A stretch of 64,000 nt of DNA from positions 7,961,001 to 8,025,000 of the forward strand of contig NC_092576.1 in NCBI RefSeq assembly GCF_037975245.1. Reading direction: 5' to 3'. Position 1 is the first letter of the stretch; every line of letters starts with the position of its first letter. The notes under the pieces are model-generated. The model did not search any database. It was given only the letters and a program-made list of their open reading frames with translations, and was not told the origin of the DNA. Position numbers and translations under genes: made by a program. The DNA comes from Apostichopus japonicus (lineage: Eukaryota; Echinodermata; Holothuroidea; Aspidochirotida; Stichopodidae). Of the stretch, positions 52,972-64,000 are shown in pieces.

Positions 52972-53824
52972 TATATATTAGGCTTATCTGTGTAACACGT
53001 TGCTATAGCCCATGTTTTTTAAGCTGCCATACAGTCCTTTACTTTTTAAAGAAGCGAGGCTATATGTACCCTCATATGTGAATGGTTTTATGATTGCACG
53101 CATCTCTGAATCCATCTTCAAGTTCGATTATGTTTTTCTCCAGGCTTTTTGTTGACATCAAAATATAATGACATATAATTTTATCCATTGAAATAATATT
53201 TTGAGAACATCAATATATATACCAACGCAAGATAACCGCAGTGGAAGTTTACTCGACTGGAATGAAATAAAGCATCATGCATGATATTGATATTAAACGT
53301 AATAACATCTAAATAAATATGTACTAGATATAAAAGCGAATAATTCTTTATAACTTCATCAAAAATTGAGTATCGTTTATGGTTCACTATTCAAATTTGT
53401 AGCAATTAACATTAATGTTTTAGTTTAGACAAAGAACATCATGAAGATGCAATGTTTATTTTTATTGAAGTAGTAAAGGAAAATCAACAAATATGCAAAG
53501 ATGTCTGTTGCAATATGGTTGATTGTACTTTCAAAACTGATCGTATTCTTTTACAGATACTCTAATAGTGAAACTGTTTATGTTCTTTTCCAACTGTATT
53601 GGGCATTATTCGACAATAAATGTATTTAAGAAGAAAAAACCGGGCTGCAAGCCAGTGACGACTGAATTTATCAACTAAACTTACTCTAATATAAAACAAA
53701 CTGGACTGATTAAATGATACGTCATTTTACTTTTGCCGTTCAGCTGTCAAGACTCAGTTTTGTTTTTACTTAACTGTTTAGTTAAATATATTAAATATCT
53801 TTCGTTCAGGATAAGTCTATCAGC

Positions 53825-56349
53825 ATGAATGTCCAACGATCCATTCCGAAGATTGCTGTCTGCATGGTTTGGCTTGTTTCTTATGCATATTTTTGCGAGT
53901 CTCAAGAAATAATAGCTGGTCTTCGATATGCCAAGAATTTTGGACCTAGTGGGAGATTTCTCGTTCAACGTTCACATCTTGAAGACGCTATCCAAGAGCT
54001 TGGCTTAGAAGGTAAGGAAATATCAATAAGGACTGAAATAAGTTGACGAATCAGATTTTTGTAACTATTACCGGATATATGATTTGATATAATTCCACGT
54101 TTTAGATTCATTTCCTCGCAGCACATTGTCCGTTTTCAAGGACATTAACTCAGGAATTCACTCACCGATAAAGCAATTAAATGTCTCTCAAATAATACCT
54201 TTAAAATGCCCTTAAACTCCATCTCATGACCAAATATGTGTGACTAATATTTCTTGGTTATGCTATTGAAGTCTTTGATTACCTTAAATAGCAGTAACTC
54301 ATTTCTTTGTGTTTTTTAACTCTTTTTCTCGTTTATGGTTCTATAGTTAGTGGTATTTGTATTTTGTAAAGGGGTGTTTATGTTAATAAGTTACTCCAAG
54401 CTTCTTGTGAGCACTCCTCAGTCTCTTTAAAATTATCATATTCTGTGTATTAGTATGTTGTTTATTTCAAAATCATCTGAAATAAAGTTCTATGAATAAA
54501 ACAAAAAGAAACAAAATAGGATAAATTAATGTCATTACACTATGAAATCTAATCGTTGCCAAGACCATAAAATGCGTCCTAATACACAGACGTATATCAC
54601 GAGCTGCAAATCGCCCAAAATCAAATATGATTTTGTTGCTAGGATAGAGGGTCTCACATTCATAGTTCTACCTATACCATACTCTAGGTAGACTCACCAT
54701 GTTATCGACGAAATATTGTAACAACCAACTTTTGGCATATTCATTTACTGTCAAATCCTATTTCATACACTTACAACACATCGGAAACATGTTACTATAT
54801 TTTCTTAAGCTAAAGTGGTTGCATAACTTGTTAAAGTACTGTTTCAGTTTTCTCAGCAATTCTTAAATGCAAGTACTGTACCTTTTTTCCAAACTGCCAC
54901 TATTTAAGTGTCCATGTTTTGGTTAAATGCTGGTACATGTTTTATCAAACTTTGTCCAGGGGTACCGTCAGTAAGATATCTTGTGGTATTACTAAAAAGT
55001 ACAAAAAGATTACAACTTTTTAGAATGCATATTATTAACAATTTATCAAGTTGGTTTATACACAAAAACTAGTGAAAATAATTTTGTCGTTAATCGACTT
55101 GTAGAAACTTTAGACAGGTTTGCTAGCACCTCCCCATTGGATAACTGGCGCGTTTGCCATCTTTTTCATACATGACCAGTACCTCCAGTGTTGTTCCTCT
55201 GCTCTTCTGCACAGGCATACAATAGTCTCTATAATTTCTCAAATTTTCACACGAGATGTATCCTGTTTGATTAAAAGTTTAAGTGTTGCATATTATTCTT
55301 TTTTTCGAATCTAATTTGTGATTATTATCAATAACAATGAACGTTACATATTGTATGCTATCATAACTAGATCCCTCATATTAAAGGTGATAAGATAACC
55401 ATTTAAAATAATAATTTCATAGGTTTTTGGTTTTGATATTAGCAACTCAAAATTTGATTTGTTTGCTATCTTATATGTGTAGCAATAATGTCTAGTTTCA
55501 ACAACTTGATCATGAGACTACACTGACTTTTGATTAATTAAGAAATCCAACAAATAATAGCATAAGAAACACTTTAACTAACTGTATGTTTTCGAAGAAG
55601 AAAGTAATTAATTTTTTGTTTTTCATGTAGGTATGGTTCAACTGTTGACGTCTTCTGAGTACGATGATACTCTTGGTGAAGTAGCAGTTCTGGTACAAAG
55701 TTGTTCGGATCTGACCATTGCTGACGGACTCTCTACTTCCCAACAGGACCAGATATCCACTTCCGGGACCGTCCTTCTCATTGGTTTACCTGTTGTTTCC
55801 TCCAACAGCGGTGACCATGCGTTAATCTGGTTGGCACTTTTAACTGACGCAGCAAAACCGTTATTAGTTCCTTACATGACGAGTACAGATGCAATTCAAT
55901 ATATTGACAGCATTGAAATGGGAGAAGATTACATCATCCTACGAGATAATGACGACGTAATGCGGATCGGTGTCTACCATGATCAAAATTGTGTTGATAA
56001 CGAAGAACTGGGCAAGGATTTGGACAATTTTGTCGGGGGACAGGACGTTCGTCTTTCTAACTATCCAGCGAAATTCGACTGGGGTTGTGATAGTCTTAGG
56101 GATGACGTCAATTTTTGTGAAGTCCTCGACCCTCTCATGTGTGCCATCCAGAGTACCAACGGCAACGCGTGTACAACGATGTCAACAAGTAGGTCAAGGA
56201 GATGTCTAGCAGATATGGAGATTGTCGAAATGACCGGGGTCTTTGAAGAGGCTGCCCCATTTCTGGCTAGTAAAGTTCCAACTAAAAGCTTTGAGGCTGG
56301 ATGGATTACAAGAGAGCACGGTGTAGGCATTGTGTTTCCTTGCTTCTAG
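53825..56349 (+). CDS. Unrecognised secreted cysteine-containing protein, copy 2
   Basis: Exons 53825-54011 and 55631-56349 join in phase 1 to 301 residues, the same architecture as copy 1. The leader exon differs from copy 1 by a single base (P5R). Exon 2 differs by 30 bases by my hand count: six silent and 24 amino-acid-changing, altering 21 residues. Six changes fall within twelve residues (58-69 of the exon 2 part, about 121-132 of the protein). All eight exon 2 cysteines are kept. The intron is 1619 bp against 628 bp in copy 1 because of a block at about 54190-55200. ATTAAA at 56420-56425 is a likely polyadenylation signal. The product is probably secreted; function is unknown. Confidence 0.82.
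54190..55200. other. ~1-kb block present only in the copy 2 intron
   Basis: Copy 1 passes from ATGTCTCTAAAGG straight to TTCTGCAAAGGCATAC. Copy 2 has about 1 kb between the same words. No terminal inverted repeats, poly-A tail or coding sequence were seen, so it may be an insertion in copy 2 or a deletion in copy 1. Confidence 0.7.
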
Positions 56350-56425
56350 TGTCTCCTGTTTTACTTCTGTAATAGGATTACCACGCACTACTCACCTGTA
56401 GTTTTTCTCAGAATCAATCATTAAA

Positions 56426-59400
56426 ACCGTGAGACATTTTTTTTCTGCCTCTTTTATTTATTACATTTTAGAGGGAAAGTAATTGTAAAAAATTATCATT
56501 GAAAGTAAAATCATAAATTACGGAAAGACATATGATTCAAAATGATAGAATAAATCAGTACCTCAGAAAAAGTATCAGCATGTTAAAAGTTAATGTCAAA
56601 ATGCCAATATTGAATTAAGTATGTTTTCCACACAGCACACTATATCGGTGCATGAACCTGATTTCTTTGATAATTATAACTATAATTAAATACATTTATT
56701 AGGGAATGCGTAGAATGACGTGGAACGCTATTATGATTCTGCAATCAACACTTGTATTCAACATGATAATAAATTATTCCCACTGCATATTGTTTATCGC
56801 GTGATAATGTAAGTATTTTTTTTTGTCTATAATTGTCTCCTTTCTAACTCTTAGTACCGCTGTTGAAATCTCGCTGAGACTCCAAGTCATGCATGTTTAA
56901 AACTCAGCCCTTTGACACGCTAAAATATAAATAATAAGTTCAGGTAAATTGTGTAAACAAAACATTGTGTAATAATTCACCAATGGCACCAGTACGTGAA
57001 AGTTTATACGTGTTGTAGACATCCGTGTATCGGTGCTGATTAGTTGGAAAATTAGCTTTTTATTTGTGACTGTAATGGACATGACCGAATTCACAGGTAA
57101 GACCTCTTTGCGACACGAGATGAGATGCCTTAAAGTCTCAACGTCTGTTTTCCAAATTTTAACTTCGACCTTTCCAGCTTACTGCCCTAAAAGCTCAGTA
57201 AAAATGACACCGTTCTATACAGTTTTCATAAAATAATGATTATTTTTATTGAATTATCTGTCGTTAAACATATTAAGCAGAATAAAATTCGCCAGATTTT
57301 TTAACGAGTCCGTAGATTCTTCAAACTACATTCAAACTATGCAAGCCCCGCCAAACAGGTCGCGCGTAAATCAAATCTCTCTGTTTTGTTTACGACCGTG
57401 AGGCCTGCGTGCTATCCTGTTTTAGGTCTATTCTCTTGAATAGTATATATCTTTCTATCGGTCTTACCGATGTATCTTGCGAAATTGTGTTATTTCCTCC
57501 CATTGCAAGGACTAAACAGGTGTTTTCAGACGTTTCCTCCGTAAAATTGTGGACGAAAAGTGGACGATACGAGTATATATAGGTTTCACTTGTGTAATGA
57601 ACATGCTGATATGGGCGGTCAGCAGTGATTTTACGGTAAACATTCCCGGAAGAAAAGCAATAGAAAATAAATTCGTTCTTCCGATTGCGACAGCTTTTTT
57701 TCAATAAACCCACTTGGTCAGAGTGCATTTAGGATGAGAAATATTGAATCTGCTTCGGAAGTTTGTTTTCAAAATTCTTCAACAAACATATTTTCTATGT
57801 TGGTGACACCTATCGTGCATCATTTAGCTTGAGTAATTAGTATCAAATAAGTTTCGAGCTGGTGAACAGAGCTTTTCCCTATAGGACCTACTTGTAACAG
57901 TTCACTGGATTTGGTAAGCCGGAAGTCCAAATAAAAGGCTGTTACAACAGTCAAGTCTGGATGAAACAAAAGCATGGATAAGTGACTTAGTCGACATTTG
58001 ATCAAGATATTTGCGAATTTGGCTATTTTTTTTCTGATAGCGAGTGCAGCAGAGGGGTAGATGTTATGAACAGGTGTCACCAGTGCGAGTTTATAAATAG
58101 TTAAAGGTGTGACGTATAGGTTACTCTTGAAAGTTCAAACATTTGTCTATGACTTTCACGTCGTACCGATATCCATACGCAGATCCAGTGGGGTAAGGTG
58201 GGGTACAACTCCCTTTTTCAGCCCACATAAAAAATGAAAGTAGATATAAGCACAACCGTGCTTGTTAACCGTACCAGCCGTAATTATTCACCCAACTGAA
58301 AGCCTAAAAATGCCTCAAATGAGTGTATCAGTTTCTTTGGCGGGGAGATGGGCATTAAAAACCCAACTCCAACATGAGAATCCGCTTCAACGACCTCAGG
58401 CCCTCCTCTTCATAATCTTGCATCCACCACTGTCATCGCATTAAATATTTACTAATACAACATGATAACAAAATGTTGGAGGTAATTGAAATGTTTTCTA
58501 GAGATTGGTATGAGTGTAATGGCTTAATGATGAGATATATATATCACATAAAAGTTAAAATACCGCTGACAGTGTAGTGCCCGAAAACTTTATCCAGATG
58601 TTTGGACATCCCTGTCTGGACAATGGTTCCGTCCATGTTAATTAGGTTGACCGTGCAGTGACCTTTTATAAGTTTCAACCCTTTAAAGTGTTAATGTAAA
58701 AATAGTATTATCTAAAATATTTTCTATCATTTGAGGCTAAAATTGTGAAAATTTGTTGAAAAAATGACCGAAATATAAGGATTGTCATTAAAATTGCGGA
58801 CACGCCCCCTCTATCAGGCTATACAATACATAAAAAAAATCACGTATATACACCCACACATTGTGCAAGCCTTGTTCTTACAACAACGGATTGGTGGCGC
58901 TTTACCGATATTCATTTCTTTACTGTTATAAGGAAGCCTGTAAAGAACATAATATTTATTACTTTTTAAAAAGAGTTGTGATTTTTGGAAACTGTGAAGT
59001 TTATCAACTGTTATTCTGTTTTTGGACGGGTTTTTGGCGATTTTCCGAAGATATTGCAAATATCCAATTCTCTTTAGCCCTGATCGTTCCAGGTAGTTTG
59101 TTTTAGTGTGTTGGGCTTGTTGTAGAACATTTATGAAGGTGCTGGCCTGTTTCTATGTGGCGCGTAGATTTGTTTGAAAGCAAAAAAGGTCAAAATGTAG
59201 AACTTTCCCACTTTTTGAATAGCACCCCCTAAACGTAAATTTTGCAATCATACAATTTTTTTTTAAAGATATTTTTCTTTGAGGCATATTCCGCCCAGTG
59301 ATAGGTCAAGGAAGTTGCCAGGTGGGACAAATCTCTCTCATTTACCTACCTATACTTTATGAGTTGTGTTAACCTGAATATCGAATATATGATGGAAGGG

Positions 59401-60631
59401 AGGGGTGGGGGTGGGGGTGGGGGTGGGTGGTGGGGGAAGGTTGGTATAATGCTGTAAGATGGGAAGTGGCATAAACCTTCATGTAGCTAACAAATGCAAT
59501 TGACATTTTGAGTAGAAGATATCCACACTGAGGTTTATACTTGTCTATGGTTAATCAATTGGAGGATCAGAGTCTCTACAAAAGTATTTCTGAAAGTTTC
59601 TAGCATTTTTAGGTTGCTAAAGTTTGGGAGTCAATACTGATGATATTATAGCTACTGTCAGTGTTTTTTTTTATTACAGGTCAGGAGCCCATGTAGCGTC
59701 GGGTAAAAGGTAAGGACTGTTCTAAGGGTTGATTCAACGGTTATGCTTCAAAGAGTATCCATTCGAAATGTAACATGTCGCAATCTTGATGTCGACGAAT
59801 AAGTTGTTGATTTCCATTGGATTATTCTCTCCTTCTTGGTGATATATAACTTTATGTAGGAATATCTTAGGGTTGGCTATAATGAGGTTACATAATTAAC
59901 TAAATATAGCTTTAAACCAGATGTGTATGAGCACGTGAGACCTATTTCGTGCTCTTTTGCAACATCAATAAAGGAATCAGAGAATACAAACCACTTTATT
60001 CCCATTTCCACAATATTTTATTCCATTATGTTAAAGTATTGATGACAAATTAAAGTCTGGAGTAACATTGAAACCTACGTGCAACTAATCATGCATTTAC
60101 ACTACCAAAGACCATTTAAATTAAAAACGGAAGTCTAAACATTTTTGTAAAACCTTCACAGAATATTGATTACAACTCGACAATGGTACAGTAAACAACG
60201 TCCGCTAAAAACAGTTTCTAATTTCAAATGATAGTCCAGAGGAAAAAAAAAGACTAAAGATATTGATTATTCATCCAAGAAAAAAAAATCGCTTCTAGCA
60301 ATTTTTTACCATGCGTTTTCCAAATATTGCTAATTTTAGTTGTCACAGTTTATACCATATATGAACATGAAACAAACATTATAATGATACCACAGTTGTA
60401 CACCGATAAGCAACATGTTGTGTTTTCTTTACTTTTTAAATTATTTCTACTGGATTGGTTAGGATTTGAATTTATTTTGACAATGTGAAGTTATCAATTT
60501 AAACACAAATGGAGAACATCTTAAGGTATTTAAGACATTATATAAATTCGTCGGTGTGAGTCGCTTTTCTTAAAGTTCATATTTTGTGCACAAACGTGCA
60601 AACTTCAACTGTTTTGATCTAAAAAATCCAA
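56426..60631. other. Intergenic within unit 2; no gene
   Basis: Counterpart of 44654-48727. A G-rich (GGGGGT)n-like run lies near 59400-59440. Unit 2 lacks about 85 bp present at 47515-47605 of unit 1. No exon is recognised. Confidence 0.5.
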
Positions 60632-60932
60632 TTAAAGACATGGAAGTTTACAAATGAAAGGAAATTGATCGTTAGTGAATGTATGGACGTCCACCCATTG
60701 ACCATTGCAGTAACTTCCGCCGGAAAAGGCACCGTACCCATCAGGGTGGGCATTGGGGTCATTTCCGCACCAGTTCTGGTAGTCGTAGTAGGAGCCGTCC
60801 GTCCAGGCGGGTGAAACACCATCCTTTAATCGAAGACCTATGAAGACTTGGGGATTCCAGCCATCAGTAGCCTTTAAGGTAAAGCAAGTAATATCTCTTA
60901 TAACAGATATCATGGACAGGAATACGTGTATA

Positions 60933-60963
<31 letters not shown>

Positions 60964-63732
60964 CACATATATTACAAAGTTGGATTGATTATTTGTATTC
61001 AAACATAAGAAGGGAATTTAAAAGCTTGTAAGTTCCTTCTGTCTAAGATATTCAACTTTAAAACAATTCAAGTCCTTGGAATGATGCGCTAAAGTTAAAT
61101 TGGACTTGATTGCAGGTCTTAATATTAATGTTAAATTGATTGTTTTGTGACACAAACTGGAGTGATAACATTGATTTTAGCTGTGTACTGTTTGAGCAGC
61201 ACTTCAGGGGGTTAAATAGATTTTGAAAAGGCAACACTTAAATTCTCTATTGTGGAAACTTTGAATTATTTATTTTCATTTTGTAAATGGTTTAATGTAG
61301 AGGTTAAGGTTTCATTCACACTTTCCAGTTGCAAGGTCTTATTTTTTTTCGTCACTGTCATGTTTCGTAACATGTTATGTCGTGATATGAAACATTACTT
61401 TCTACATACTACACAATTTCTAAGTATTATAAAGCATTTTATTATCAGAACGTAACTGATGCATAACCCATTAATTTCTTTGATTAAATTTAAGGATCTC
61501 TTTTCATTATGAATTTTTCCTATGTGGTTTTATAAAGTGGGTCATGAAACCCCGATTCCTATTAAAAAGAGGACATACACCCATCCATGATTGTTAACTT
61601 ATTTGACCGATATTTGGAGAACAACTGACCTCTAAACAGATAAAAAACATTTTTCTCTGTTTGGGTGATATTCTACTTTAAAAAGTCTGTAAGCTGTAAG
61701 TCTGTGATTTCGTTATGCCACTAACATCTTATAAAAAACCTTTTCGATTTCTCTTTGATTTTCTCTTTATAATTGCAGGGTAGCATGTTAACAGTTTTGA
61801 AACCATTGCCATGATTAGATCATTTTAAGGGTTTGGATTTCTAAAAAACCCATGGCAACTCCGATACAGAAAATGAACATTAAAATAAGGAAATAATACC
61901 ATAAAAAAATGCAGTCCATGTGACTCTATGATGCCATAGTTTGACTTCATCAAATCTTCAGCGTTTGTGTAAAGGAACATTAATTATATGTGATCCCCAA
62001 GATTGAGTAAGATTTTTCTTAGCTGTTTGGGGAAGGTATTGATGACAGTGAGCACTATCAAGTAGACAAACAATAATGGCTTGATCGAGGTCTCTTTAAA
62101 CATTGCTGGATATTATAGTTACCCCTGGAACCATTGAAGCTAGGGCTTCATATTCCTCGGTTGAATGGACTGAAGCAAGATGTCCGAAACCATAAGGGCC
62201 TGGACTAAAATGTCGACACGTCGATTCTGCTTCTTCAAAGGTCTTAGGAGTATCGACGTATCTGTGACGGAATAAAAACGTAAAGTAGTTTTCATCGGTA
62301 TACAGGTTATTTTTACACGATGACATGTATATAAATTAATCAAAGGAGATTCTGTAAACCGTTACAACGATTCCCACTAAATAACGAAAACGAAAAAGTG
62401 TCTATTGACAAAGTTGTTTGAAATGGTTCTTGTTAAGTGTGTTTCTGGGGAGAATGGGATAGTTAAATTATGATGAAAGAACCAGTTATGTGTAAATTTG
62501 GTAATAACTAAACTTACAAATAATTGGTCGTCTATCTTTCTATGGGAAGGGAATCTACGAACAAGGACATTTTACAACGACATTCTAAGACTCAAAGAAG
62601 TTAAAGAGACTTTTCCACATTGTACGCGGGACTAAAAGTTTACTCAGTGCCTGTAAGACACCATAAAATAACTCGCCCTTCCTTTTTTTCTCGGGACTAT
62701 AGTCGTTGGATATATTAAGAGGCGGAAGATTACCTAACAGTCCTCGAGATATTTGCTGAAAACCTTGACCTATGTATAATATCCCTACTAAATGAGGAAG
62801 GTGGAAGATTGATCCATCAATCTGTTTACTCCATATTTCTTGGAGATATTTTGTCACATGAGCCAAAATATAAATGAGAATACCAAGGAGACATCCAAAT
62901 GATACAATTTGTGCTTAAATATCCGAAGAATTCCATTTATAAGTAGAACTTAGCTTTCGAATACACTGCTAACTGAAACATCGACACTTTTACATGTTAA
63001 ATTTTAGGAATCATTCATTCTTTGACGTAAATATCGAAGGCACCAATGTATGATGATTTTGATCAATGAAGCATTTGTATTTTGTAGCATTTTATGAAAT
63101 TTGAAATGATGTGCGAATTTGTATGAAATTGGTTCGTTAAAGAGATTATTACACGTTTAATATTTAAACAGACAACTATTGATGTCAAATGCCCCCAAAG
63201 CGGAATCAGCCGATGAAATACCTGTATTTGCTTTCGAAACAGCAAATTTAGAGAGCTTTAACCTTTTCATCGTTTTGTCTAAGATATTGTCTCGTATCTA
63301 TTCCATTCCGAATGGACTCTTCAGATGCACATACACCTGATCACACTGTCAGAGTCTCGAGGCAAGGCGACTAGTGTTGAGAGTGGATCAGTTAATTCGT
63401 TTGGTTTCCGTGCCCAGGCTCCCATCGTTCATTTCCGTGATGCTCGCCTGACGTTACGCCGTAATTATTCTCACGGTTATAATATCAATTTAAGTGAACT
63501 TTGGTTGAAAATTAAATAACTTGTTTGGTTATATGCTCATTCTCTAATATTGGTGAATTTTCTATAAGAAAATGAAATTAACTACAACCTATTTAACAAA
63601 ATGAAATATAATTTCTGCTTACTTGTAACAGCCAGAACCAGGAATTGCCATCCAGTCGGGGTAACAGGAACAAGCACTGCATCCTCCAAGGAGAGTTAAG
63701 GCAAAGACGACAGTGACCAGAGACAGAGCCAT
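60632..63732 (-). CDS. Secreted C-type lectin, copy 2
   Basis: Minus-strand exons 63732-63623, 62261-62123 and 60871-60632 (phases 2 and 0) encode 162 residues. It has the same signal peptide and single C-type lectin-like domain as copy 1. By eye, exon 2 is identical in the two copies. Differences elsewhere are few: V10F in the signal peptide, S87G, N137Y next to the conserved C138, three silent changes, and a stop one codon earlier so the final Glu is lost. As in copy 1, the penultimate conserved cysteine is missing and the Ca2+/sugar motifs are non-standard. It is probably a secreted recognition protein; the ligand is unknown. Confidence 0.92.
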
Positions 63733-64000
63733 GATTCAGTCTTCTCAGGTGAGATGTAGATGTTAGTAATCGAAAGTGAATTGTGAAGAAACGATGGCTT
63801 TGCTAAAGTTTTTATCTCTTTTGCATCTCCAAGTTTGCGTAACTTTCATCCAGTGACGCGGAAGCGAATCAACCTTTAAAGGACAAGTTGATCGTACAAC
63901 CGTGACAATAGTGTTTAAGTGCTGGTTGTTTCTTTGCTAAGAAGAAGCCCGTCGCGGTACTAGTTTTAAGACAGCTGTATGCGTCAGGAAAGCTTGAATG
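63733..64000. promoter_or_regulatory. 5' flank of lectin copy 2
   Basis: This stretch corresponds to 51915-52180 of unit 1 with few differences and should hold the promoter. It includes the TATA-like GATAAAAA on the minus strand about 80 bp upstream of the start codon. Confidence 0.35.

Larger units (their letters stand above)
53150..64000. repeat. Tandem duplication, unit 2 (>10.8 kb, cut by window end)
   Basis: This repeats the order and sequence of unit 1: upstream flank, unknown secreted gene, spacer, convergent lectin gene. The last bases of the window match 52162-52180, so the unit and perhaps further units continue beyond it. Confidence 0.9.

Overview
The window is animal nuclear DNA: AT-rich, intron-rich and full of short repeats. 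Genes sit on both strands with GT-AG introns. Gene content (phospholipid scramblases, a small secreted C-type lectin, many hAT-type miniature elements, tRNA-derived SINEs, LINE fragments) and frequent 'taggcctac'-type words suggest a marine invertebrate deuterostome. An echinoderm, perhaps a sea cucumber, is my best guess; the species is inferred, not read from the sequence.

Left half (1-34.2 kb). Two phospholipid scramblase (PLSCR) genes lie head to head. PLSCR-A is on the minus strand (coding exons 10207 down to 5752). PLSCR-B is on the plus strand (27426 to 33565 or 33992). Both have five coding exons with the same intron phases. PLSCR-B carries two tandem, complete terminal exons, each with its own stop codon. 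Exon 2 plus flanking intron is far more alike between the two genes than the rest. The ~16 kb between them holds hAT-like miniature elements, an LINE reverse transcriptase fragment, a degenerate gene of an uncharacterised animal family, and a 1.3 kb modular minisatellite.

Middle (34.2-41.6 kb). No gene is recognised. It holds minisatellites, a (TCCG)n microsatellite, a tRNA-derived SINE and a LINE 3' end.

Right half (41.6-64 kb). A segment of about 10.5-11 kb is present twice in tandem. Each unit has a two-exon gene for an unrecognised 301-residue secreted protein (plus strand), then a three-exon gene for a 162-163-residue secreted C-type lectin (minus strand). The second unit runs off the window. 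The unknown protein has more amino-acid-changing than silent differences between copies, with a cluster of changes in one short stretch, whereas its leader exon is nearly identical. Two convergent, signal-peptide-bearing genes duplicated together, one a lectin, suggest a secreted defence or recognition locus. This is inference, but it is the best candidate here for something undescribed.
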